DNA of 64,000 bases, from contig NZ_JBHUMM010000010.1 in NCBI RefSeq assembly GCF_042685085.1, positions 124,001-188,000 of the forward strand, written 5' to 3'. Below, in pieces: positions 43,919-52,279 of the stretch. Every line of letters starts with the position of its first letter. Position 1 is the stretch's first letter. The position numbers were made by a program, and so were the translations under genes. Under the pieces are notes generated by a model. The model saw nothing but the letters and a program-made list of their open reading frames with translations. It ran no database searches and was not told the origin of the DNA. This stretch comes from Marinicrinis sediminis (GTDB taxonomy: Bacteria; Bacillota; Bacilli; Paenibacillales; KCTC-33676).

Positions 43919-44593
43919 TTACATCCTCCCCGCGGTTATCCGACGTTCTAGCTTACGAATGGCAAATGTCATGGAATAGGCCAGGACAAAATAAATCACC
44001 AACAAGATCAAGAATATGAAATCTGACTCCGAATAATAGAAGTTGCGCAGGTTCTTCGCTTCATAGGTCAGATCTGCCAACGTAATAAAGGAGACGAGTG
44101 AAGTCCCTTTTAACAGCTCTATAAGCAAGTTGCCGAATGGTGGAATCATCCGCATGAGCGCCTGTGGAATGATAATGCGCATCATAATCTGAAGCGGAGA
44201 GAAATTGAGGGCAATGCCAGCCTCACGCTGTCCGCCGGGAACCGCCTTGATGGAGCTCCGCACGATCTCTGATCCATACGCACCGTAATTCAGCCCGATT
44301 GCCAATACACCTGTAAAAAGGGCGTCAAGTTGCAAATCAATATTGAATTGCTTGAGCACGATCGGCAGCACATAGTAGAGCCAAAATAATTGAACAAGCA
44401 ATGAAGTGCCGCGAATGAATTCGACGCAGATATAGCTGATCCAGCGAATAATAGAAACATTTGAAAGTCTGCCAAGTCCAAAAACGAAGGCAACAATGAA
44501 TGCGAGAATCGCAGACAGAATCGTGACTTCTACGGTCACCCAGGTTCCTCGCAAAATATCCGGTAAATACTTGTCAATGGAAATGGTGTCCAA
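43919..44593 (-). CDS. ehuC: Ectoine/amino-acid ABC transporter permease
   Basis: A 224-residue permease with about five transmembrane segments (VTVEVTILSAILAFIVAFVF) and an EAA loop in GGQREAGIALNFSPLQIMMR. It lies between ehuB and ehuD, same strand. Pairing with EhuD forms the heterodimeric channel. ATG at 44593. Confidence 0.9.
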   Translation of the reverse strand: MDTISIDKYLPDILRGTWVTVEVTILSAILAFIVAFVFGLGRLSNVSIIRWISYICVEFIRGTSLLVQLFWLYYVLPIVLKQFNIDLQLDALFTGVLAIGLNYGAYGSEIVRSSIKAVPGGQREAGIALNFSPLQIMMRIIIPQALMRMIPPFGNLLIELLKGTSLVSFITLADLTYEAKNLRNFYYSESDFIFLILLVIYFVLAYSMTFAIRKLERRITAGRM

Positions 44594-44680
44594 CTCCTCT
44601 CAACTAGAAATAATGACCCTATGTGGTCGTTGGACCAGCATAGGGTCAATCTTACCTTCCATCACAAGCGATGCGATGGA

Positions 44681-45565
44681 TTACTTTCCATTTGCAGATT
44701 CAAGAATAGATTCGAGAGACATCGCCGTCATGGTCACGGCATCCGCACGACCCGATTCAACTGCACTCAGTGCAGCAGCCTGATCCGGGACTTTTACAAT
44801 TTGATCATCTTTCACGCCTACTTTGGTCAAGTATTCAATTTCGATGGCTCCCTGCATAACTGCTATTTTCGCATCCGGATCGGCTGCGATATCTTCATAG
44901 CTGTGCAGATCCTTCGGATTGCCTTCCAGTACGCCGAGTGCTTCCCCGACACTGTATTCCGGCTCAGCAAATATGACCTGACCACAGCGCTCTGGTGTAA
45001 TATACATCCCTGCGGTAATGACATCAAAACGGTCAGATTGCAGACCTGGAATGAGGGAATCCCAATCCACCAGCTGTCCTTCTACCTCTTCAATGCCCAA
45101 ATTGTTGAATACTTTGGTTGCAATGCTGATGGCTTCACCCTTGAGCTTGCCGTCCTCATCCTTGTAGGCGTACGGCACTTCATTGGCGAATCCAACCACA
45201 ATTTTGCCGGAAGCCTTGGCTTCCTCTAATGTATCGCCGCCGCTGCCGGTCGATTCATTTTCACCGCAAAGGGCTTTCATCGTTTTATCTCCTGGCAGTT
45301 CTTGCTCGGTAAATCCATTCTCTTCAAGCAATTCCAGCAGCTCGCCGGATTCCTTGAGTTTGGCCAGTTCCTCGTTAAAGGCATCTCTTAGCGCGACATC
45401 CTCTTGTCTGAAGGCCGCTGCCCCATAGCCTCTTACATCTTCGCCTTCAATGACGGGCTGCGTGAAGTCATCTACACGAACCACCTTTTTTCCGTCTTTG
45501 CTGCAAGCTGTTCCGACTACGACCAATGCGACAATGAACGTGAACAATACCAACTTTGTTTTCAT
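44681..45565 (-). CDS. ehuB: Substrate-binding lipoprotein of the Ehu-type transporter, apparently circularly permuted
   Basis: A 294-residue exported lipoprotein with signal peptide and lipobox GTAC (Cys21). In SBP_bac_3 proteins such as EhuB the order is N-lobe, hinge, C-lobe, then a return to the N-lobe. Here residues 28-99 (FTQPVIEGEDVRGYGAAAFR through ENGFTEQELPGDKT) match the usual C-terminal segment, a Gly/Ser-rich linker follows (CGENESTGSGG, residues 100-110), and residues 111-294 match the usual N-terminal part (IVVGFANEVPYAYKDEDGK, SLIPGLQSDRFDVITAGMYI, ADAVTMTAMSLESILESA). The last residue ends where the C-terminal segment would normally begin. The linker looks like the start of a former mature lipoprotein. 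Function as ectoine or polar amino acid binder is inferred from the whole locus. Confidence 0.88.
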   Translation of the reverse strand: MKTKLVLFTFIVALVVVGTACSKDGKKVVRVDDFTQPVIEGEDVRGYGAAAFRQEDVALRDAFNEELAKLKESGELLELLEENGFTEQELPGDKTMKALCGENESTGSGGDTLEEAKASGKIVVGFANEVPYAYKDEDGKLKGEAISIATKVFNNLGIEEVEGQLVDWDSLIPGLQSDRFDVITAGMYITPERCGQVIFAEPEYSVGEALGVLEGNPKDLHSYEDIAADPDAKIAVMQGAIEIEYLTKVGVKDDQIVKVPDQAAALSAVESGRADAVTMTAMSLESILESANGK

Positions 45566-45971
45566 AATCCTTAAAACTTCCCCCTTTGTTTTTACTGCTT
45601 CAAAATGAATGTAGCCTAACCCTAAACATTCATCATGAACCAGTATGAAAACCTACCTCACATACTCTCAAATAAATAGATGCAAAATGGTAGGTTTTTT
45701 ACAAAAACTAGATTTTTTCACGGCTTACAGTTACTAATGCTAACATGAAACGAGACCTAGGATCACCTTGTATATACAAGGATGAGATTCCGTCAGTCCC
45801 CTTACATTTATGTAAACCGTAATTAGAGGATTGAAACAGCCGATTTGGGTCACATCCTCCGATATCCTGAATAATTCCCCAATCAGACCTCTTTTTTTCC
45901 ACATTCAGGCAAGTGAAAGACAGGGTGGGGGAGTAGAAACAGAGAATCACAAAAGGCATAAAGTAGAAACA

Positions 45972-46000
45972 CAAAAAGGCCTGCTTATCATAGCAAGCCA
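45972..46000 (-). terminator. Terminator on the minus strand before ehuB
   Basis: Read on the minus strand, GGCTTGCT pairs with AGCAGGCC (one mismatch) across a short ATGATA loop and ends TTTTTGTG. It would stop transcripts that have read through the hairpin array downstream of corA, before the ehu promoter. Confidence 0.7.
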
Positions 46001-46018
46001 AAAAGGTGATCATCTAAG

Positions 46019-46852
46019 GTATGTGCAATAGGCGCCCGATATTTCGCCCTTTCTCCCGCACTTTCCCCCAAGGAAAAAGCAGAGAAACAAAAGGGCACCA
46101 TTTGCGGTTTGTGCAACAGGCGCCCGTTGTTTCGTCCTTTCTCCCGCACTTCTTCCACAACGAAAAAGCAGAGAAACAAAAGGGCAACATTTGCGGTTTG
46201 TGCAATAGGCGCCCGCTGTTTCGCCCTTTGGCCCGCTCTTGTTCCACAAGGAAAAAGCAGAGAAACAAAAGGGCAACATTTGCGGTTTATGCAATAGGCG
46301 CCCGATGTTTCGTCCTTTCTCCCGCACTTCCCACAAGGAAAAAGCAGAGAAACAAAAGGGCAACATTTGCGGTTTGTGCAATAGACGTCCGTTGTTTCGT
46401 CCTTTCTCCCGCACTTCCCACAGGGAAAAAGCAGAGAAACAAAAGGGCAACATTTGCGGTTTGTGCAATAGACGCCCGTTGTTTCGTCCTATCTCCCGCA
46501 CTTCCCCCCCAAGGAAAAAGCAGAGAACCAAAAGGGCAACATTTGCGGTTTGTGCAATAGGCGCCCGTTGTTTCGTCCTATCTCCCGCACTTCCCACAAG
46601 GAAAAAGCAGAGAAACAAAAGGGCAACATTTGCGGTTTGTGCAATAGACGCCCGTTGTTTCGTCCTATCTCCCGCACTTCCCCCCAAGGAAAAAGCAGAG
46701 AAACAAAAGGGCAACATTTGCGGTTTGTGCAATAGACGCCCGTTGTTTCGTCCTATCTCCCGCACTTCCCCCCCAAGGAAAAAGCAGAGAACCAAAAGGG
46801 CAACATTTGCGTTCTGTGCAATAGGCGCCCGTTGATTCTCTGCTTTTTCCTT
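46019..46852. repeat. Tandem array of about ten 88-bp hairpin units downstream of corA
   Basis: A unit of 87-90 bp recurs with starts of the GTGCAATAGGCGCC block at about 46023, 46112, 46201, 46290, 46377, 46464, 46553, 46640, 46728 and 46817. Each unit contains GAAACAA-aa-GGGC-aacat-TTGC-loop-GCAA-tagg(c)-GCCC-g-TTGTTTC, i.e. a three-segment hairpin of about 15 paired bases. The last unit (46775-46852) pairs along its whole length (AAGGAAAAAGCAGAGAA with TTCTCTGCTTTTTCCTT outside the same core), a 78-bp near-perfect palindrome directly after the corA stop. Long frames are open on both strands because the unit lacks stops, but 88 is not a multiple of 3 and no ribosome binding sites fit, so it is taken as noncoding. 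Confidence 0.92.
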
Positions 46853-46857
46853 CTTCC

Positions 46858-47796
46858 CTACAACCAATCTTTCTTCTTAAACAATAAAAACATGCAAGTG
46901 CCAATGACCACCATCGTCCCCAGCACGAAAAAATAGCCGTTGTTCATATGAAGCTCGGGAATATGATCAAAATTCATTCCGTAGATGCCGGTGATCACTG
47001 TGAGCGGCATAAAGATCGTCGTAATGGCCGTAAATACGCGCATGATCTCATTGGCTCGGTTCGCGACACTGGACTGATACGCCTCACGCAGGTTTCCCAT
47101 CAAATCACGGAACGTATCAAAGGTTTCCGATATTTTTACGGCATTTTCATAAATATCGCTGAAATATTTTTGCAGCTCATCGTCAATCAGCTTCAATTCC
47201 TTGCGATTGAGGACGGCAATCAGATCTTTCTGCGGGCCGAGTGCTTTCTTTAGCCATAAAATCTCACTGCGCAGTCCGACAATTTCATTCAGGTGGGATC
47301 TGCGGGTGCGAATCAGAATGTCTTCCTCCAGGTTATCGATTTTCACTTCAATCCGGTCAATGACCGTGAAGTAATTGTCGATGACCAGATCAATCAGGTG
47401 GTAGAGCAGATAATCCGCGCGGTTCACTTTCTCTTCCAGCAGCAAAGGTTTAATCAGCCGCAGCTCATTGATTTTTTGCTGGGTAACCGTGATGATATAG
47501 TGTTTCCCAAGAAAGATATTCAGCGCACGCAAGAATATTTCTTCGTCATCGAAACGAATGCTGTTAATCACAATAAAATAATGGTCAGAGTCATACATTT
47601 CCAGCTTGGGCCGCTGTTCTTCCTCGTTCATGCAGTCTTCCACCGCCAGATCATGGAGATGGAACAACTCCTGGAGCTCTTCCAGGTCTTCGATCGAGGC
47701 ATCAATCCAGTAGAAGCCCTCTTCAGGCGGCGTCACCGCCATAGATGCATGTTCATGCTCTGTGAAAATTCCGTTTTGCACCAGTCGAACCCTCAT
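46858..47796 (-). CDS. corA: CorA family magnesium transporter
   Basis: A 312-residue two-TM pentameric channel protein. A long cytoplasmic helical domain (1-245) is followed by the selectivity motif YGMNF in ITGIYGMNFDHIPEL and the second membrane helix. ATG at 47796 is used because the GTG at 47805 is only 2 nt from AAAGG. It is next to mgtE in the same orientation. The hairpin that directly follows its stop could be its terminator and the founder of the adjacent repeat array. Confidence 0.94.
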   Translation of the reverse strand: MRVRLVQNGIFTEHEHASMAVTPPEEGFYWIDASIEDLEELQELFHLHDLAVEDCMNEEEQRPKLEMYDSDHYFIVINSIRFDDEEIFLRALNIFLGKHYIITVTQQKINELRLIKPLLLEEKVNRADYLLYHLIDLVIDNYFTVIDRIEVKIDNLEEDILIRTRRSHLNEIVGLRSEILWLKKALGPQKDLIAVLNRKELKLIDDELQKYFSDIYENAVKISETFDTFRDLMGNLREAYQSSVANRANEIMRVFTAITTIFMPLTVITGIYGMNFDHIPELHMNNGYFFVLGTMVVIGTCMFLLFKKKDWL

Positions 47797-48063
47797 CGTT
47801 TTCACGCCCTTTCAGCAGGAAAACAAGGTACGACCTTGCTGACCTAACGAAGTGGATCGAAGCTCATGCACGGAGTACCTATGCTTTCCATTCTATTCAT
47901 TTGTTTGCATACCGGCACGTTGTCCCTCGGTCGGTCCCCGTCCATACGCTGATTCACCTCGAATTATGAAGTCATTGCTAACAAAAATGTCGACATTCGA
48001 CAATTCCTCAATTAGTATACCTTGACTGTTGTTGATCCATCAAGAGAAAACCGTCACGGACAT
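47797..48063. other. Intergenic region upstream of corA
   Basis: No gene is visible. An M-box was looked for because both flanking genes are Mg transporters; the order of conserved elements does not match. A small AAGGT/ACCTT hairpin lies at about 47828-47840. Confidence 0.5.
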
Positions 48064-48112
48064 CAAAAACCTCATGCTGCTCCCAAATGAGGCCGGGTTG
48101 CAGACATGAGGC
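48064..48112 (-). terminator. Terminator of mgtE
   Basis: On the minus strand CCTCATG and CTGC pair with GCAG and CATGAGG, followed by TTTTTG. Confidence 0.83.
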
Positions 48113-48124
48113 GTGAATGCCGAC

Positions 48125-49498
48125 TTACGTCAGGGACGCAATCAGCAGCGTCGCGAGTCCGAAATAAACTGTGAGTGAGAAAATATCATTGAGCGTTGTA
48201 ATGAGAGGGCCGGAAGCAATCGCAGGGTCAATCTTCAGCTTATGCAGCAAGATTGGAATGACCGTGCCGGCCAAAGTTCCGATAATGAGTGTCAGCAGTA
48301 AAGAGAGTCCGACAACCAGACTGAACATGAGATTTCCTTGCCATATATAGGCGATAACCGCAACCAGTCCCCCGCAGACTCCGCCGAGAATGAGTCCGAC
48401 GGTCAGATCCCGTGTGACCAGCTTCATGAAGGAGCTTTTGTCAAATTGCCCGCTGGCAAGGCCCCGCACGACAATCGCGAGTGATTGCGTCCCGGTATTA
48501 CCCGTCATGCCGGCAATCATGGGCATGAAGAACGTCAGGGCCACGACTTTCTCCAGGGTATCTTCAAACTGGGCGATCACACTGCCGGACAGCAGTCCGA
48601 GAAAGAGAAGAAGGATCAGCCAGGGCAGCCTGCGCCCTGCGGCCTTGGACGGCTCGGTTTGCAAATCGATGCTATTTCGACCGGAGCCGGTAGCGGACAG
48701 CTTCTGGAAATCCTCCGTCGCTTCGTTCACAATAACGTCGATCACATCGTCAACCGTCACGATTCCGACCAGCTTCTGCTCATCATCCACGACAGGGACT
48801 GCAATAAAGTCGTAACGTTCAATCGTGCGCGCGACATCTTCCTGATCCATATCAACGTGAACATGAATTACTCTGGAGAACATAATGTCTTCGATCCGGT
48901 TTTCCATATCAGCCAGAAGCAGATCGCGGTAGGAAACGACCCCGACCAGTTTCTTCTGATCATCCAGCACATACAGGTAATAAATGTTCTCGGCAAACTC
49001 TGCAAATGCCTTCAGCTTGTCTACGGCCTCGCGCACCGTATAATGATGGCGAATCCAGACAAATCGGTTGGTCATAATGCCGCCTGCTGTCTCCGGCTCA
49101 TATTGCATGAGATGCTTGACCGTTTCTGATTCTTCCTTCTTCATGGAATGAAGGAATTGCTCCATTTCTTCAGCGGTCAACTCATTAAGCAGATCTGCCA
49201 GATCATCATTTTCCATCAGGTCCAGTACGGGCGTAGAGCGCTCAATCCCGAGAAAATGCAAAATCTCCAGCTGCAACTTCTGGTCCAGTTCCTGAATCAG
49301 ATCGGTCAGCATTTCTACATCCAGGAGTGTAATAAATTTCGGACGGTGCTTGATGGGAAGTTCCTGATACAGCTCAGCCAGGTCGTATGGCTGTAACTCC
49401 TCCAGCATCTGTTCCAACTGCTCCGTTCGCTGTTCCTTCATCCATTTAATCGTATCCATTAACAGGTTTTCCATGTTCATGTCTTGTGTCATCTTCAT
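48125..49498 (-). CDS. mgtE: MgtE family magnesium transporter
   Basis: A 457-residue Mg2+ channel. The N-terminal superhelical domain (1-130) has the MgtE_N pattern, followed by two CBS domains (about 135-260, VRHHYTVREAVDKLKAFAEF-type start) that sense Mg2+ and five transmembrane segments (285-457, MPMIAGMTGNTGTQSLAIVV). ATG at 49498 has GGAGAATAGG upstream. It is followed by corA after 327 bp. Confidence 0.95.
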   Translation of the reverse strand: MKMTQDMNMENLLMDTIKWMKEQRTEQLEQMLEELQPYDLAELYQELPIKHRPKFITLLDVEMLTDLIQELDQKLQLEILHFLGIERSTPVLDLMENDDLADLLNELTAEEMEQFLHSMKKEESETVKHLMQYEPETAGGIMTNRFVWIRHHYTVREAVDKLKAFAEFAENIYYLYVLDDQKKLVGVVSYRDLLLADMENRIEDIMFSRVIHVHVDMDQEDVARTIERYDFIAVPVVDDEQKLVGIVTVDDVIDVIVNEATEDFQKLSATGSGRNSIDLQTEPSKAAGRRLPWLILLLFLGLLSGSVIAQFEDTLEKVVALTFFMPMIAGMTGNTGTQSLAIVVRGLASGQFDKSSFMKLVTRDLTVGLILGGVCGGLVAVIAYIWQGNLMFSLVVGLSLLLTLIIGTLAGTVIPILLHKLKIDPAIASGPLITTLNDIFSLTVYFGLATLLIASLT

Positions 49499-49566
49499 CA
49501 CCTATTCTCCAGTATCACATGACTAAAAAATACCACATCATTTCAAGGATTGAAACTAACTTTTAC

Positions 49567-49595
49567 TTGACGTGCATGTAAAACTTTATTAAATT
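49567..49595 (+). promoter_or_regulatory. Promoter of the metA S-box transcript
   Basis: TTGACG (49567-49572) and TAAATT (49590-49595) are 17 bp apart, about 40 bp upstream of the SAM riboswitch. Confidence 0.7.
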
Positions 49596-49627
49596 AGTAA
49601 GTAAATCAATCGAATCTGATGTTTCGA

Positions 49628-49817
49628 ACTCTTATCAAGAGCAGGTGGAGGGACTAGCCCGATGATACCCGGCAACCGACATTTCGAAAGAAATGCACGG
49701 TGCTAAATCTTGCAGACAGACAGTCCGTCCAGCGGACTGGTCTGAGAGATGAGAGAGGCCTTTGAACGGAACTTTTCAAACGACCTTTCTTGCTCATCGC
49801 AGGGAAGGTCGTTTTTC
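49628..49817 (+). promoter_or_regulatory. SAM-I (S-box) riboswitch and terminator
   Basis: The aptamer (49628-49759) has TATCAAGAGCAGGTGGAGGG, the kink-turn GATGATACCCGGCAACC, GTGCTAAATCTTGCAG and the closing CTGAGAGATGAGAGAGG. The terminator follows: AACGACCTT (49779-49788) pairs with AAGGTCGTT (49805-49813), then TTTT. SAM binding is expected to stop metA transcription. Confidence 0.97.
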
Positions 49818-49909
49818 TACTGTTTCCGCACTCACATCGCTGCAAGTGTACCCGCGGATTAGCTTGATCATGCGCAAACAAAAAAACAGAAACCAGAAGG
49901 GGTGGAGAC

Positions 49910-50845
49910 ATGCCAATCAAAGTACCGGATTTACTGCCAGCCAGGGAAGTGCTATCAGAGGAAAATATTTTCGTGATGGATGAGACCGTAGCCAGTCACC
50001 AGGATATCAGACCGCTGAGAATCGCCATTGTGAACTTGATGCCGACCAAAATTACAACGGAAACACAACTGCTGCGCTTGATCGGCAACACAGCGCTTCA
50101 GGTCGATCCTGTTTTGCTGCATACCAAAACCTACATGTCCAAAAACACTTCTCATGAGCATCTGGACCAGTTTTACAAGACCTTTGAGGATGTAAAGGAT
50201 GAGAAGTTTGACGGAATGATCATTACGGGGGCCCCGGTGGAAACGATGGACTTCGAGGATGTGGAGTATTGGGATGAGCTGCAGCAAATTATGGCGTGGT
50301 CCAAAGAAAACGTCGTCTCGACCTTGCATATTTGCTGGGGGGCGCAGGCTGGACTTTATCATCATTACGGCATTCGCAAATATACGATGGAGGAAAAGAT
50401 TTTCGGCGTATTTCCCCATCATGTAAGCAAACAGAAAATCAAGCTGCTGAGAGGTTTTGACGAAACCTTCTACGTCCCGCAATCCCGTCATACTGAAGTG
50501 CGGAAGGATGACATCATACAGGTGGAGGATTTGGAGATTCTGTCCGAATCGCCGGAGGCGGGCATCTACATCGTCGCCTCAAAGGACGGCAAACAAATTT
50601 TCGTGACCGGGCATTCCGAATATGATCCGCTTACGTTAAAATGGGAGTATGATCGCGATGTTGAGAAAGGGATGGACATCGAGCTGCCGAAAAATTATTT
50701 CCCTAATAACGATCCGTCCCAATATCCGATGGTCACGTGGAGAGCGCATGCCAACCTGCTCTTTTCCAACTGGCTGAATTATTATGTATACCAAGTGACA
50801 CCTTATGAATGGAGCAGTCATAAAAAATCATCCGGAGCCGTATAA
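49910..50845 (+). CDS. metA: Homoserine O-acetyltransferase (MetA type)
   Basis: A 311-residue enzyme that acylates homoserine in methionine synthesis. It has ICWGAQAGLYHHYG with the catalytic Cys, the HHV and His region in FPHHVSKQKIKLLRGFDE, and the MetA start LRIAIVNLMPTKITTETQLL. Residue 111 is Glu (in TGAPVE), and Glu at this position is known to select acetyl-CoA over succinyl-CoA in MetA enzymes of Bacillus cereus type. ATG at 49910 follows AGAAGGGGTGG. It is controlled by the SAM riboswitch and is separated from metI by a terminator-like hairpin. Confidence 0.95.
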   Translation: MPIKVPDLLPAREVLSEENIFVMDETVASHQDIRPLRIAIVNLMPTKITTETQLLRLIGNTALQVDPVLLHTKTYMSKNTSHEHLDQFYKTFEDVKDEKFDGMIITGAPVETMDFEDVEYWDELQQIMAWSKENVVSTLHICWGAQAGLYHHYGIRKYTMEEKIFGVFPHHVSKQKIKLLRGFDETFYVPQSRHTEVRKDDIIQVEDLEILSESPEAGIYIVASKDGKQIFVTGHSEYDPLTLKWEYDRDVEKGMDIELPKNYFPNNDPSQYPMVTWRAHANLLFSNWLNYYVYQVTPYEWSSHKKSSGAV

Positions 50846-50877
50846 GCATACGGACGGAATCAACAAGTTGAGAAGAT

Positions 50878-50911
50878 GGAAAAAGGGCTGTTCGACCAAA
50901 GCCTTTTTTCC
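50878..50911 (+). terminator. Terminator between metA and metI
   Basis: GGAAAAAGGGCT (50878-50889) pairs with AAGCCTTTTTTCC (50899-50911) with one mismatch. It may reduce but not prevent read-through into metI. Confidence 0.75.
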
Positions 50912-50951
50912 AACCGTTAATTCTGAGTAAACTGAGGGGGATTATAAGGAA

Positions 50952-52106
50952 ATGAAAATAGAGAGTCGTCTGGCTCAAATTGGTTCTCGATCCGAGAAAA
51001 CAACGGGTGCAGTGAATTTCCCGATCTTTCAATCTACCGCCTTCCGCCATCCGAAGTTGGGGGAGAGCACAGGGTTTGATTACATTCGTACGCAAAGTCC
51101 GACCCGCAAAGTCCTGGAGGAAGCGATCGCCGATCTGGAAGGCGGAGACAGAGGATTTGCCTGCAGCTCAGGCATGGCAGCCCTGCAAACGATATTTTCC
51201 ATGTTCTCTCATGGTGATCACTTGCTCGTGTCTCTGGATCTGTATGGCGGAACCTATCGGCTGCTGGAACGCATCCTGTCCCGGTTTGGCATCACGGCCA
51301 GTTATGTGGATACCCAGCAGATTGAAGAATTGGAGGCGCTGCGTACGCCTGCCACGAAAGCCATTCTGATCGAGACCCCGACGAACCCACTCATGATGAT
51401 TACAGACATTCGCAAAGTCAGTGAATGGGCGAAGCAGCATGATCTGCTCTGCATCGTGGACAACACCTTGCTGAGTCCGTATTTCCAGAGACCGATTGAA
51501 CTCGGGGCGGACATCGTCATTCACAGTGCATCCAAATATCTGGGTGGTCACAACGACGTGCTGGCCGGATTGATCGTAATCCGTGGAGAGGCCCTGTCCG
51601 AAGAAATGGCTTTCCTGCACAACTCCATCGGGGCGGTGCTGGCCCCTCAGGACAGCTATCTGCTCATGCGCGGAATGAAGACGCTAGCCCTTCGCATGGA
51701 GCGCCACCAGTCGAATGCGACGGCCATCGCCGCCTATTTGAACGAGCACCATCTGGTCGAAACTGTCTATTATCCGGCCCTTTCTGCACATCAAGGGCAT
51801 TCGATTCAGAACGGGCAATCCTCAGGAAATACTGGCATCCTTTCCTTTAAAGTAACGGACGCCAGACTGATCGAGCCGATCCTGAGACATATCGATCTGA
51901 TTGCTTTTGCGGAGAGTCTGGGCGGAGTCGAGTCACTGATGACCTATCCAGCTGTGCAGACCCATGCCGATATTCCGCTGGAGATTCGGGAGAGAATCGG
52001 GGTGGATGATCGCCTGTTGCGTCTTTCGACAGGGATTGAACATATCGACGATCTGATTGCGGATTTGGAGCAAGCTTTTACCAAAGCCGAGCAGGAATGC
52101 AAATAG
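50952..52106 (+). CDS. metI: Cystathionine gamma-synthase / O-acetylhomoserine (thiol)-lyase
   Basis: A 384-residue PLP enzyme of the Cys/Met metabolism family. The Lys that binds PLP is in IVIHSASKYLGGHNDVLAG. Other markers: FACSSGMAALQTIFSMFSHG, LLVSLDLYGGTYRLLE, PTNPLMMITD and FAESLGGVESLMTYPA. It would turn O-acetylhomoserine from MetA into cystathionine or homocysteine. ATG at 50952 has GAGGGGG about 12 nt upstream. The C-terminal stop is followed by a 12-bp triple repeat. Confidence 0.93.
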   Translation: MKIESRLAQIGSRSEKTTGAVNFPIFQSTAFRHPKLGESTGFDYIRTQSPTRKVLEEAIADLEGGDRGFACSSGMAALQTIFSMFSHGDHLLVSLDLYGGTYRLLERILSRFGITASYVDTQQIEELEALRTPATKAILIETPTNPLMMITDIRKVSEWAKQHDLLCIVDNTLLSPYFQRPIELGADIVIHSASKYLGGHNDVLAGLIVIRGEALSEEMAFLHNSIGAVLAPQDSYLLMRGMKTLALRMERHQSNATAIAAYLNEHHLVETVYYPALSAHQGHSIQNGQSSGNTGILSFKVTDARLIEPILRHIDLIAFAESLGGVESLMTYPAVQTHADIPLEIRERIGVDDRLLRLSTGIEHIDDLIADLEQAFTKAEQECK

Positions 52107-52130
52107 AAATGCAAATAGAAATGCAAATAG
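52095..52130 (+). repeat. 12-bp tandem repeat, three copies, spanning the metI stop
   Basis: The unit AAATGCAAATAG occurs at 52107 and 52119 and, with one difference, at 52095-52106, where its TAG is the metI stop codon. The other two copies repeat the stop in the same frame. Confidence 0.9.
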
Positions 52131-52161
52131 AATGGTAGGTGGGCACCTGGTCAGATTTTGC

Positions 52162-52190
52162 GGACACGGCGGGAGTGTCCATTTTTTTTG
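52162..52190 (+). terminator. Terminator of metI
   Basis: GGACAC (52162-52167) pairs with GTGTCC (52175-52180), followed by eight T residues. Confidence 0.9.
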
Positions 52191-52279
52191 CATGCAAAAG
52201 GACAGCCGGAGATCGGGATAGTGAAAAGCATGACGTTCTATGTTAACATGAAAGCAGTAGCTAGAGAGGGAGTGTGACG

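Noticed and set aside
45566..46013. Small frame at 45708-46013 on the minus strand upstream of ehuB
   Set aside because: No ribosome binding site, poor codon pattern, and it crosses a terminator hairpin.
46019..46852. CRISPR array
   Set aside because: The whole 88-bp unit is repeated, with no unique spacers and no cas genes.
46010..46867. Long open frames on both strands through the 88-bp array (285 codons on minus, 179 and 198 on plus)
   Set aside because: They arise because the unit has few stops; 88 bp is not a multiple of three, no ribosome binding site fits, and the hairpin structure is the conserved feature.
47797..48063. M-box (Mg2+ riboswitch) upstream of corA
   Set aside because: Only isolated fragments such as CGTTAGGT are present and the conserved order is wrong.
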